From NCBI GenBank assembly GCA_035610365.1, contig CM069432.1:71986520-72050519 (forward strand): a stretch of 64,000 bases of DNA, read 5' to 3'. Origin of the DNA: Aquatica leii. Lineage: Eukaryota; Arthropoda; Insecta; Coleoptera; Lampyridae. The notes beneath the pieces are model-generated. The model saw only the letters and a program-made list of their open reading frames with translations, made no database searches and had not been told where the DNA came from. Shown here piece after piece: positions 56,401-64,000 of the stretch. The translations under genes and the position numbers were made by a program. Each line of letters opens with the position of its first letter. Position 1 is the stretch's first letter.

Positions 56401-56707
56401 TAACTATACTCTTTCGGACGCCACTAGGCATTTTAATGCCAAGTTAGCTCCTAAGTTCCTGGGACCTTTTATTATTAAAACGGTTAAATCTCCTTGGACA
56501 TATGAGTTAGTCACCACTACTGGACAATCGATGGGTGTCTGGCATGTTAAAGATCTTAAACCAGATCAAGGCTCTTCGGATTCCGATTCGAATGAGACTC
56601 CACACCAGGTAAATCGTCGATCGGTCAACGTGTCGTTACTGTATCCTCGTCGGCGTAAGCGGCGTAAATTACGTGCTAGGGTATCTATTGCTTCTCTGGA
56701 TGACTAA
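53384..56707 (+). CDS. pol: Ty3/gypsy pol: protease, RT, RNase H, integrase
   Basis: 1,107 open codons in the -1 frame to gag. Aspartic protease: LLDTGASRTILGG (DTG at residues 68-70), later LILGIDFW (~138-145). RT: ~215-430, with CVDFRKVNQVT, FTRMPFGLHNAPATFQ and FAYLDDIII (YLDD 374-377). RNase H: ~515-635, D523 in QTDASDFGLGAVL, YSTTEKECLAVLWA, ITDHHSLLWL (D589). Integrase: zinc finger H..H..C..C (~720-760: GHCGVSKTTARIL, CRVC), core triad D790 (CCDIVGPL), D850 (ITDNGVQF) and E885 (ANPAERINR), and a GPY/F-type module (KFLGPFI, ~1024-1030). No chromodomain recognised; a basic tail follows. All key residues are present, so the protein looks functional. Very short overlapping frames on both strands are shadows. 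Confidence 0.97.
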   Translation: MQYCFGKLGHESTDRVVDSTLSLISDTIFDLPDKQRILLDFIFASVRDDERPYLKVNVLGLSSFGLLDTGASRTILGGPGWQLLQSLNIRLSPSSVSSCNLANDVKCTVLGSVLLPFSLEGKVKTLNTLVIPEVSQQLILGIDFWKAMNFIPDFRQGLCNFNANLPSIDTISSDSIGAISELLPYQQQLLDNVVADSFSKQSSGLGHTSLVQHQIRTTAEPIKQRYYPLSPALQKVANEELDSMLSMGVVEPSSSPWSNPIVLVRKKDNTYRFCVDFRKVNQVTQKDAYPLPYITSILDRLRDARFLSSLDIRSAYWQIPLSEDSKAVTAFTVPSRGLFQFTRMPFGLHNAPATFQRLIDRVLGVNLEPYCFAYLDDIIIATPTFDEHIRVLEKVLERLISAGLTLRRDKCNFCLSELKYLGYVVNKNGLLVDPDKVTAILNIPTPSNVTDIRRFIGMTSWYRRFIPNFSSLTSPLSALTRKNVSFIWTDECQVAFDSLKNSLVAAPILSCPDFSLPFVVQTDASDFGLGAVLSQTTADGEKVVSYLSRSLTKAERHYSTTEKECLAVLWAIEKFRPYVEGSHFTVITDHHSLLWLNRLQSPSGRLARWSIRLQQYDFSIIHRKGKDHVVPDALSRSVPVLETIHLSEISSTLLNLPTLDPWYNNLLKRVLDAPHKFLKWSVRDNVLYRRVVTSFSSDSADDWKIVVPTEQRSEMIRNHHDSPVAGHCGVSKTTARILQRYYWPCLRADVARYIRRCRVCAAHKVEQVAPPGVFAPRAKPTHPWQVLCCDIVGPLPRSSKGHSYVLVIADYFTKFPLFFPLRSALATSICKIIEEHIFLLFGAPQYLITDNGVQFRSKEFDKLCATYGTTILFTAKYHPRANPAERINRVLKTMISSYVKENHRHWDVNLSKIGCAIRTAKHEVIDCTPFFAMFGREHVISGNFFGPSSSDVIISESKVTHSVSHYEAIRTHILKKLSKAYTKTHNRYNLRRRHVRYKLGDSVWRRNYTLSDATRHFNAKLAPKFLGPFIIKTVKSPWTYELVTTTGQSMGVWHVKDLKPDQGSSDSDSNETPHQVNRRSVNVSLLYPRRRKRRKLRARVSIASLDD
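53399..53439 (+). promoter_or_regulatory. -1 ribosomal frameshift signal between gag and pol
   Basis: Slippery heptamer G GGA AAC (53,399-53,405) in the gag frame, directly before the gag stop TAG (53,406-53,408). An 8-nt spacer follows, then a 9-bp stem: GAGTCTACG (53,414-53,422) with CGTAGATTC (53,431-53,439), one G-U pair, 8-nt loop. The pol frame opens only 24 nt upstream (TAA at 53,381-53,383) and has no ATG at its start, so pol must be reached by a shift. The heptamer lies inside this short shared window. Confidence 0.85.
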
Positions 56708-58511
56708 TCTTGCTTTCGACTTATTACTATTTTCTTCGGTTCTTTTGAATTCTACAATTAATGTTAGGCAAATGTAATGTTCATCGGTGTTAGTGTCTTT
56801 TAGGTCTACGTAGATTCATAGTGGAAAACTATGGTTGGGGGTCACTCTAGTCTTTGGCTTGGGGTTTAGTGACTGATCGGACTGCTGGTTCATTGCTTTA
56901 CTCAGTCAGGGTAATACGACTTAGTCGACTGTAACCAGAGCCCTTTCTAATGATATTCCTTCGTTGGCTTTAGTTTGGTGTTGGGTGGTCTTTGTCAGAC
57001 CTCTCCAAAATTTTGGTTTATTATTCTTTTTGGGGTTTAGTATTTTAGGGACTTTTTAGTTAGTTCGTCTAAGAAGGGCTACCCGTAGAGGGTCATTATT
57101 ATTTTGGGTTTCGTTCTATTTTTGGGGAAGGATATTATACCGTCTTTTGACGACTTTACAGCACTATATCTCCATCCAAGTCTAGTGTGAGTGAGTTCTT
57201 CACACTATGTCTCGACGTTTCGGATTTCTTCGTACCGTTTCTTGTTTTCTTACTGCATTTGGGCGGTTGGTTGGGCAGTAGGGTAAGGTCACTCGGGGTC
57301 GGCTATCTAGGGAGAGATAGTCGAGCCGTACACTCCATCGTACTCTCTTTTCTCCTTCTGTCTTCCTGTCTTTCTTTCTCTTCTTTCGATCTGTCTCCAT
57401 GAGTGGGGGGGCGCCTGTTGTGGGAACCTGACGGCTATGCGTCCGGGAAGGTTGACTGTCTCCGACCCGGTAGCCCCAAGCTCTGGACCAGGCATTATAC
57501 CTTTCGGGGGCCGTACGGCGGACTTGGTGGAGCTTGGCGGGGGTGGCCAATTCTTCTTAACCGGCGCATAGGATGTTGTGGTTGTACAGCAGGCACCGCT
57601 TCCGGCTACAGTCACGCAATTGCGGGCTGTAGTCCTTTATATTTGGAATTTTGGACAAAATTATGGGATGCTTCATTTCTTTCTTCTTTTATCTACTTTC
57701 AGGGTGGGGGGCTTTCCTGGGTCTTGTTCCTTCTGGTCGCGGATCAGAATCCATCCGGGGTGGGAGGAAGACTATGGTGGGCAAGCGAGTACTGGTTGCG
57801 GTGACGTGCGCTTGTGTGGACTAACGTTGGGGGGCCCAACGACGCGCTTTAACATCTGTCGCGAGGGCTTGAGGTGGGATTAAGACTTCGACGCCACACA
57901 ATCGTCCGGCACTCCAACGAGGAAACCTTAGTCTGCGATAGGATTCCTAGGGTGTTTCCTAGTCTCGGGGTTTGGGTACCGTTCCTTTTCCATTTTCCTA
58001 TGATACCTTAGTCCTTTTCCTGAGGGGCTTCCTAGGGGTTTATAGTCAGGGTTGGATTTGTATTCAAGGGTTGGGGTTTCAAGGGATTTTAGGGCGTTGT
58101 CCTTGACCGTAGTCTAAACTTCTTTTCTTTCCTATCATTCTTCTTTTTCTCTCGGTTTGTTTGGTACTGTTGATCAGTAAGGTCTATGGGACTGCGTTGC
58201 TTTCTGGCTTTTTAGCGTAACGACTGTTGTCGACTGTCAACGAGTACCTGTGCTGATACTTCGATTCTGTTAGTTGAGTTTCTGGTTCTTTGAAGTATCA
58301 TTCCGCTTCATGCGACTTGTGGACCCATCTGGTTGGTGATGCTTAGTAAACTGAGAAAATCTCTTTCATCTACGTTTCTTCTGGGGTTGGGCGTTATTGT
58401 GTTTTGGGGTTGGTTTTGGATTTTAGGGTTCTGTCCTTGGCGTATGCCTAAATTTCTGTCTTCATTTTAGCTTTTGTCTTCGTTGTTCTCGCTCCACGCT
58501 TTCATCTTGCT
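56708..58511 (+). other. long 3' untranslated region of the Ty3/gypsy element
   Basis: 1.8 kb between the pol stop and the polypurine tract. The sense strand is strongly G/T-rich, with many GGGG and TTTT runs. The longest frame (57,403-57,804, 133 codons) is Gly/Trp/Cys-rich and has no signal peptide or fusion-protein features, so I see no env. A G-quadruplex motif lies at 58,068-58,094. Confidence 0.7.
58068..58094 (+). promoter_or_regulatory. G-quadruplex motif
   Basis: GGG-TT-GGGG-TTTCAA-GGG-ATTTTA-GGG fits the standard pattern of four G3+ runs with loops of 1-7 nt. It lies on the sense (RNA) strand ~430 bp before the 3' LTR. Quadruplexes near 3' LTRs are known in other LTR retrotransposons; a role here is inference. 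Confidence 0.65.
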
Positions 58512-58520
58512 GGGGGGGAA
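58512..58520 (+). other. polypurine tract
   Basis: GGGGGGGAA, followed by TC and then the 3' LTR start at 58,523. It is the expected primer for plus-strand DNA synthesis. Confidence 0.85.
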
Positions 58521-58522
58521 TC

Positions 58523-60000
58523 TGTTACGGTCGGATTTTCTTTACGTACGCTTGTGTTGTTACGGACGAAATTTTCAGTAGGTACGCCTATGTATTTTTG
58601 ACTTGAAATTAGTTTATGGTTGGGACGCCCCCTACCGATCCTTTCTCGTGACTGTCATTCGATCAAGTAGACGTTAAGCTGTAAACCACAGTAACGGTCC
58701 GGTGTCGAGGTTTTCGAATTGATTCTTAAATTTTTAAGAACATCACGTGTGATGAACATAAATTTATAAATCGAGGTAGAAGGTTTTACGATTAGTTCGG
58801 CACGGGGTAAGTTATTTTGTCTTAAATCTATTCTTTTTTTCGTAATTTCTATATTCATATGACAGCCGGTTCCGACCACGTTGTCTACCATTTTGGAATT
58901 AAATCAACAATTGGGATGCATAACTACTATTAAGGAATAAATCAGCCGAGCCTATCAGCTGTCGTGAGGGCTTGCTACTTAAACAACATCGGGGTCCAGT
59001 CGCACGTTGTGTCGGGGATGTTGATTTGAAAATTTGAAGTCGAATGTGTTTCAGCCACCTGTCTTGAATTGTTACTTACATCGTTCTATATCTTGGGGTT
59101 CAATGATATGATTAATGAAGAAATCGAATGTGTTATCAGCCACTTGTGTTAAGACTATTTCTTACAGTACACGATACAACGGGTTTTTATATGCCATTTA
59201 ATTATTTCTTAATACTATCTTTTGTAGCTTTTGTTCTGTGTGAACTCGATTATGATCCGATTTGTGTTTCACAATTGATTACAGGCCACTGACGAGAAAA
59301 CGTTTTCGACGTGTAAGTGGAAACTTTATTAGGTGAGTTATTTATTTGATTTTTTTATATCGAGATCACCAAAGTTGTACACAGACTTATATTTAAATGT
59401 TAATGATTGTAACTGCGTTATTGCTTATATACCAATAAGGTAATTTTAATCATGTCATACTTGTATCGCATGCTGTGAGGGAAACTTAGTTATTCGGTGA
59501 CTTTGTATGCTGCTCTATTCGATATAATCTTTTTCTGTGATGTGTGTTGCCGATACTACAGGCATTTATGTAGGAGAATTGTGATATAATCTAGAAAATT
59601 TTATGTACTCTTTAATCAAAATTTCTTCTAATTATTAATGCAAATTGTGATAGGTATTAATTCTACCTGCTAACTTTAAATCTCATATCTTCGATTATAT
59701 CCAACGTTAAACTATTAAATCGATTATACTTGTTAATTTTTCTTTTTTTATCTTTCCGGCTCCTGTGATTATCGCTAACTATTAATTACTTTTGACTACT
59801 CGGACAGCTGAGTAGAGGAATTACGAACTTAACATAGTGTTACAAGGTTTATACCGTACTGTCCTGAGCAAGACAGAGAATTACTTTGGGGATAAGCTCT
59901 GGCGCCCTGCAACATCTTTTCTATATTTAGTGTGGACGTCCCCTCTCTCCGACTATTGCGAGTTGGCCGTGCAGGTTCGTAATACCAAAAACTTGTAACA
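58523..60000 (+). repeat. Ty3/gypsy 3' LTR (1,478 bp)
   Basis: Nearly identical to 49,981-51,457. Six of the ~11 substitutions are G/C swaps (right-copy positions 59,240, 59,247, 59,285, 59,291, 59,302 and 59,938). Confidence 0.97.
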
Positions 60001-60004
60001 GGGT
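60001..60004. repeat. 4-bp target duplication of Ty3/gypsy, right
   Basis: GGGT, pairs with 49,977-49,980; Penelope coding sequence continues directly after it. Confidence 0.9.
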
Positions 60005-60491
60005 CTATGTCAATTTTAGTGTAGATTTTGTCGTCATTCAGTAAAGTCAATATTTTTCCTTTATATTCATTTTCGTGAATTATGACAGTAGCATTTCTTT
60101 TGTCAGACTTGGTAATTAAAATGTCTTTGTGTGTTTTTTTGAATTTCCTTGTAGATGTCACCAAAGTCTTAATAAACCGGTCTTGTGGTGTCAAGGTATT
60201 TTTTGTTTTATTATTAATAAAGTTGGTAATCACGTTGACAACTTTCCCCCTTAATGTTTCTTTTCCTTCAGCGTCATGACTAGCAAGTATGTATTCTGTG
60301 TCTTTCATTAGGTTAATTATAGGAATATTATTGTAATAGTTGTACATAAATTTAGGGGACAACGCTACACATTGGGCGACCTTATCAGGTAACTGTATAT
60401 CGGTTAAATTGTAAATGCAACCCTGTTTAGTAATATTGCAATTAAAATGTTGACGTTTAAACAGATTCTCAAATTTGTTTTTTAGTTTCAT
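60001..60491 (-). pseudogene. Penelope ORF N-terminal part, cut by the Ty3/gypsy insertion
   Basis: Begins at an ATG at 60,491 with MKLKNKFENLFKRQHFNCNI. It continues with LTDIQLPDKVAQCVALSPKF (a block found before the RT in Penelope proteins) and TKSDKRNATVIIHENEYKGK (RT motif 1 region; the usual form is DKGNATVV). The frame runs on without a stop into the LTR, where the element sequence ends at the GGGT duplication (60,001-60,004). The reading continues on the far side of the insertion below 49,980. Confidence 0.9.
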
Positions 60492-60542
60492 TTTATCGTT
60501 TAACGATACACGTTTTTGTTTATTATTTAATAATAATAATGC

Positions 60543-60641
60543 ATGAAAAAGTGCACACTAGAGGCACGAAACGTAGCCATAAAAACAGTTTAAAGTGGTT
60601 TTTATTGTCCCTCCTAAAGAAGATAAAATCTAGAACTAACT
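60543..60641 (+). repeat. Penelope right terminal repeat, decayed hammerhead-like core
   Basis: Plus strand at ~60,543-60,571: ATGAAAA where CTGAAGA is expected, GTGC-ACACTAGAG-GCAC (helix II), GAAA, CGTAGCC. The loss of the CUGANGA box makes this copy unlikely to be a ribozyme. Confidence 0.75.
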
Positions 60642-61939
60642 ACAACTTGACTAACATGAGGATAAACTACTTTACCATTAACTAAGATATTTCAAATGGT
60701 TTCTAATGTAACAACTTTTGTTTAAATAATTTTTATTGTAAAAATTGGATTGTTTGAGAAACAGCAATACAACTTAACTTTATAGTGTAATAGCACATGA
60801 GTTATTACGGTTAGTTGATGTAGGGAACAAACTATTATATATAAGCGTTTTACTTACTAATAACAAACTTGTATATATTGATTCGTCTTATTCAGTTAAA
60901 ACATTATAAATGTATAAAGACGTTTTAGCAGTTTTCACATTCACATTTTAAATAATGCACATTAAACTGTATTAAAATAAGTTTTTTATTAATTGCTTCT
61001 ATAAATTAATTTTTTTTTGATATTTTTGTAAATAAAACTCATATAAATTTGAAAATATCGGTTAAAAATTTTAATGTCGCATAAATTTTAAAAGTTAAAT
61101 CATACAAATTGATCTACTAAAATTTAGACAATAGAATCTTAAGCACGATATTAAAATTTATTATTACCGCAACTACTGCTTCATATGCGTCTGCCCGACA
61201 TCAATTACGTTGCGGTATCCTATCTAGGATAAACCAATTTCGTGTAAAGTTCTGACGTTCCAACCTTCCTGGTCAGCGGAGAACCTTGTAATATTTAATG
61301 CAGATTATCCATAAGTTTGCATAAGGTTTATTTATTAATAGTTCTACACTTTAATTGAAGTACTTTTATATAGAAGTATTTTAAATAAGTTTACTAAAAA
61401 TAAAGGAAATAAATATAAACGTTATTAAGGAACAGAAATCATTAATGGCGTAGTTTGTGTTCAATTCAGCACTAATGAGATGTGAAGTATAAAACTTTGT
61501 TGAAAATATTCCTGACTGTTTCAGAATCATTATTGTTTCATATTCTCTGTGAAGTAGTCTAAAGATGATACTTGAAAAACTGTTTATTACTTTCACACAC
61601 TAGAAACGGTTATAATTATAATATGTGTAGAGATTTAGATTAACAAAGTAGTAAATTTAATAATACTATTATGAAATGTTTACTATATATTAATACTTTG
61701 TCTTAATTTTTTTTTAAATTAGTTTTAATCTTACAGATTTGTTAAAATAAAAACGCGTTATAACTTTTTAATGTTTTTCAGTTATTTTTACTTTTATTTT
61801 GTATTTCTCAATTGATTGACATCAGAATTTGTGTTGAATTTAGCTGATTCGGGGTAATAAATAACGATAACTGAGTTACGCAGATAAAAATAAATTCTTT
61901 AGTTTTATTGTTAACTAATAAACTTACAATTGCAGACTA
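60642..61939. other. no gene recognised
   Basis: AT-rich. A slightly less AT-rich island near 61,190-61,290 has no open frame or repeat that I can name. Confidence 0.5.
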
Positions 61940-61944
61940 ACTAA

Positions 61945-62221
61945 AATGGCGGATTGTCTTCACTTCTTCACGTATGTGGGTTGTTTAAATTTACTCAATA
62001 CACTTGAATTAATTAAGTAACATTTATTTACAAAATATTTACAGATGGTTGTTGATTTTTTAATAATAATAATACTATTCACTGATAATTTAATAATAAT
62101 ACAACTTAGCGCACGTCTATACGTCTTTACGTCGTTAGGTCGTCTCGTCATCTGTACCCTCTACCTGCGGTTTACTATATTCTAAGGTCAACCCCACACG
62201 TATACATGTGAAACATTAAAA
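61945..62221 (-). repeat. putative 3' LTR and polypurine tract of second BEL/Pao element
   Basis: Downstream, in element sense, of a BEL/Pao integrase end. On the minus strand a purine tract CCGGGGAG (within 62,222-62,235) is followed by TATTTTAATGTTTCACATG, then GTGTGGGGTTGACC. About 190 nt on lies an AATAAATG poly(A)-like signal near 62,030. The partner LTR lies outside the window, so both edges are estimates. Confidence 0.45.
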
Positions 62222-62344
62222 TACTCCCCGGCATTGCAATACAATTTTAATAACATATAAATACAAATACGTGAAAAGGTAAACAACAGTAAAAATAAAA
62301 AGTATTGTATTAATAATAAACAAAACAGAAATTTCATTGGTTTA

Positions 62345-64000
62345 GATTTTTGGGCAGTGTGCAAATTCTGGTAACAAGTCTCTTTACAATACTAGTGGCG
62401 GTTTTCAAAGTTACTATGCGAGGAATGCGATCACCACCTGGATGCAATGTTTGAACTCTAGCAATGCGCCATTGATACGGAGGAAGCCATTTTGGACGGA
62501 GTTGTAACTCGGACGAGTATTGGGATGACCATCATTGTCAAAATTGCTGATGAAGTTTTTGCACAATCTTATAACGAATTAACAGATTGTTTGGTAATTT
62601 GTATATTTCGATCAGCAGCTTCAGTTAACGGTCTTCCTACCAAGAAGTGAGCTGGTGTAAGAGTAGTAAGATCGTTAAGATCAGTTGTCACAAGGCAAAG
62701 CGATTTAGAGTTTAACACAGTTTCATCTAACAATGTGCACAGTTCTTCAAAGGCAAATAAGGCATTACCGACAATACGCTTTAAATGACGTTTAATTGAT
62801 TTAAGACTCCCATAGTCCAATAGTCCATTTTATTGTGAAGCGCAAGGAGGTATAAAGTGCTATTTTATTTCATTATTTTTTAGTTCATTTTTGAACTCAT
62901 TATGACTTTTAATTGACTTAAGTAACATATGCAATTGTTTGCACCGATAAAAGTTTTGGCATTATCGGAATAAAGTTCAGCCACAACGACAATAAATTTT
63001 CTAAACGACATTATAAAACTATTTACGGCCAAATCAGATACAAGCTACAAGTGTGCAGCTTTTGTGGCAAATCAAATAAAAACATATGTAAGTTTTAAGA
63101 GTTTTGTAGTATCTTGCTTTGCGATCGCGACCAGCGTAATCAAATCCAGTATGAATAAATAGAAATAAAGGAATTCATAAATGTGGAGAAAAAATAAAAG
63201 CAGTTAATACAATTGTGCACGACTTGTCTAGCTATATTTTGCCCCGACAATGGCCAAAACTTGTTCGGAACTATAGCTAACAGCAGCTGAGGGCCTGCAT
63301 GCAAAGACGTAAATGTTCGTGTTTTAATATGAGTTTGGTAAGATGATCTTTACTACTTAATAGTATGGGATGCTTTTTGTCAAAGATATAGAATTGGATA
63401 GACGACTTTTTACATGTAGGAAACCTTGATCATCCAGAAATGGACTTAAAAACAAGAATTGATTTTTTGGTTCAAGTGTTTTTTTTTGTTACAGTGTTTT
63501 ATTTTCTTTAGAGAAATACAAGGTTTGCAAAAGTTTAAGTAAAACGCGGAATGAATTTTCAATTTTGCCAGAAGTTAAAGATTGTGAGTATTTTTCTGCA
63601 ATAGGCTCTATACAATTGTTTTTAAAACAAAAGAAATATGCAACAATATGTTTAAAAGTGCGTAGGTTAGAAAAGTTTTCCATAAGAAATTTTTCAACTT
63701 CACGAAAGTAGAAATATTGGGTTTGAGTTCGGGTAACTCTACTAAATTTATATTTGAAATAGACCATAGATCAGAAGTGTGGGATAATCAAAAAGGACCA
63801 TGCCACTAGAACTTAAATTTTTTTAACTTAGAAAGATATATGCCTTGCGATAGTAGATCAGTTGGATTCTCTTTAGTAGTAATGTGTCTCCAAATAGCGT
63901 TTTCAGTAAAATCTTGAATCTCGGCAACCCTATTGCATACAAACATTTTTAGTTGATGTGAAGGAAGTATTGAAGGATTAGTCAAAAAAAATGGATAAAA
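62345..64000 (-). pseudogene. second BEL/Pao pol (RNase H to integrase), cut by window edge
   Basis: High to low coordinates. RNase H/connection region near 63,950-63,800: MFVCNRVAEIQD, TTKENPTDLLSQGI, a WHGPF-type block. Then the segment 63,767-63,489, where BEL/Pao proteins have the RVT.Y.LRF helix region. Integrase traces continue to 62,850, with CGR-like decayed frames. The DUF5641-like C-terminal region is at 62,820-62,345, with SIKRHLKRIVGNALFAFEEL and LTPAHFLVGRPL, then YRWRIARVQTLHPGGDRIPR. Compared with the 38-kb element this is a different family: LVGRPL instead of LIGGTL. Multiple stops and frameshifts; inactive. Confidence 0.85.

Larger units (their letters stand above)
49981..60000 (+). 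mobile_element. young, nearly intact Ty3/gypsy LTR retrotransposon (10.0 kb)
   Basis: Complete element: 5' LTR 49,981-51,457, primer-binding site, gag, pol in the -1 frame, a 1.8-kb 3' untranslated region, polypurine tract, 3' LTR 58,523-60,000, and 4-bp GGGT duplications. LTRs start TGTTAC and end GTAACA. LTRs of ~1.48 kb are long for insect Ty3/gypsy; Osvaldo/Ulysses-type elements are also long. LTRs differ at about 11 substitutions and 3 length changes, so insertion is recent. Pol is open over 1,107 codons. The one visible defect is a stop codon early in gag. No env-like frame is seen after pol. Confidence 0.97.
48054..60641 (-). mobile_element. Penelope-like retroelement, interrupted by a Ty3/gypsy insertion
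   Basis: Without the inserted element (49,981-60,000 plus a 4-bp duplication) it is ~2.56 kb. Coding on the minus strand: N-terminal region and early RT (60,491-60,001), RT (49,980-49,274) and a GIY-YIG endonuclease (49,221-48,526). Both ends carry the same terminal repeat in inverted orientation: AGTTAGTTCTAGATT at 48,054-48,068 against AATCTAGAACTAACT at 60,627-60,641, then CAATAAAAACCACT.TAAACT and GCTACGTTTCGTGCC-type blocks. Hammerhead-like motifs lie in these ends. The RT part holds several stops, so this copy was already decaying. Confidence 0.92.

Noticed and set aside
57200..57883. overlapping ORFs on both strands as an env gene
   Set aside because: No signal peptide, fusion motif or transmembrane pattern; composition follows the G/T skew.

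Overview
The window looks like repeat-rich, AT-rich nuclear DNA from an arthropod, most likely an insect. I infer this from short GT-AG introns (49 and 74 bp) and from the mix of Ty3/gypsy, BEL/Pao, Penelope-like, non-LTR, Tc1/mariner-type, hAT-type and tyrosine-recombinase elements. I recognise no intact host gene. Nearly everything that can be named is a mobile element or its remains, separated by long AT-rich stretches without signal.

Layout. 1-1085: a 47-bp minisatellite with a small hairpin in every unit. 1.97-3.9 kb: decayed Ty3/gypsy pol on the minus strand. 7.42-11.05 kb: a unit bounded by ~100-bp inverted repeats and a perfect 8-bp target duplication. It carries a tyrosine recombinase gene (one intron, one frameshift), a GC-rich hairpin and a MADF-like exon on the other strand. 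11.37-11.52 kb: a complete 150-bp hAT-type MITE. 12.87-13.38 kb: a MITE and two more GC-rich hairpins. 17.2-18.06 kb: decayed Penelope-like GIY-YIG and reverse transcriptase (RT) sequence. 23.63-29.35 kb: a decayed non-LTR retrotransposon (minus), split cleanly by a 1,285-bp TIR element that holds two candidate spliced exons. 31.6-32.95 kb: a second decayed Ty3/gypsy. 35.0-35.2 kb: a palindrome of two Penelope-type ends. 37.4-42.9 kb: a BEL/Pao element (minus) with both LTRs and a 5-bp TSD, coding decayed. 44.6-46.0 kb: a decayed DDE_3 (IS630/Tc1/mariner-type) transposase. 46.74-46.94 kb: a 204-bp palindrome holding two hammerhead-like cores. 48.05-60.64 kb: a Penelope-like element (minus) with inverted ends, interrupted at 49,981-60,000 by a young, nearly intact Ty3/gypsy element (plus). 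61.9-64.0 kb: part of a second BEL/Pao element, cut by the window edge.

How the parts relate. The nested insertions give a relative order. The TIR element is younger than the non-LTR element it splits. The Ty3/gypsy element is younger than the Penelope element, and its LTRs differ at about 11 substitutions plus 3 length changes over ~1.48 kb. The BEL/Pao LTRs differ by roughly 5%, so that copy is older. In the young Ty3/gypsy, gag and pol appear linked by a textbook -1 frameshift signal (G GGA AAC directly before the gag stop, 8-nt spacer, 9-bp stem).

The most interesting unit is 7,413-11,060: a tyrosine recombinase gene inside a TIR/TSD-bounded unit, with structured hairpins of similar architecture nearby. 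Whether the recombinase mobilises that unit, or is a separate element nested in a non-autonomous TIR element, cannot be settled from this window alone.
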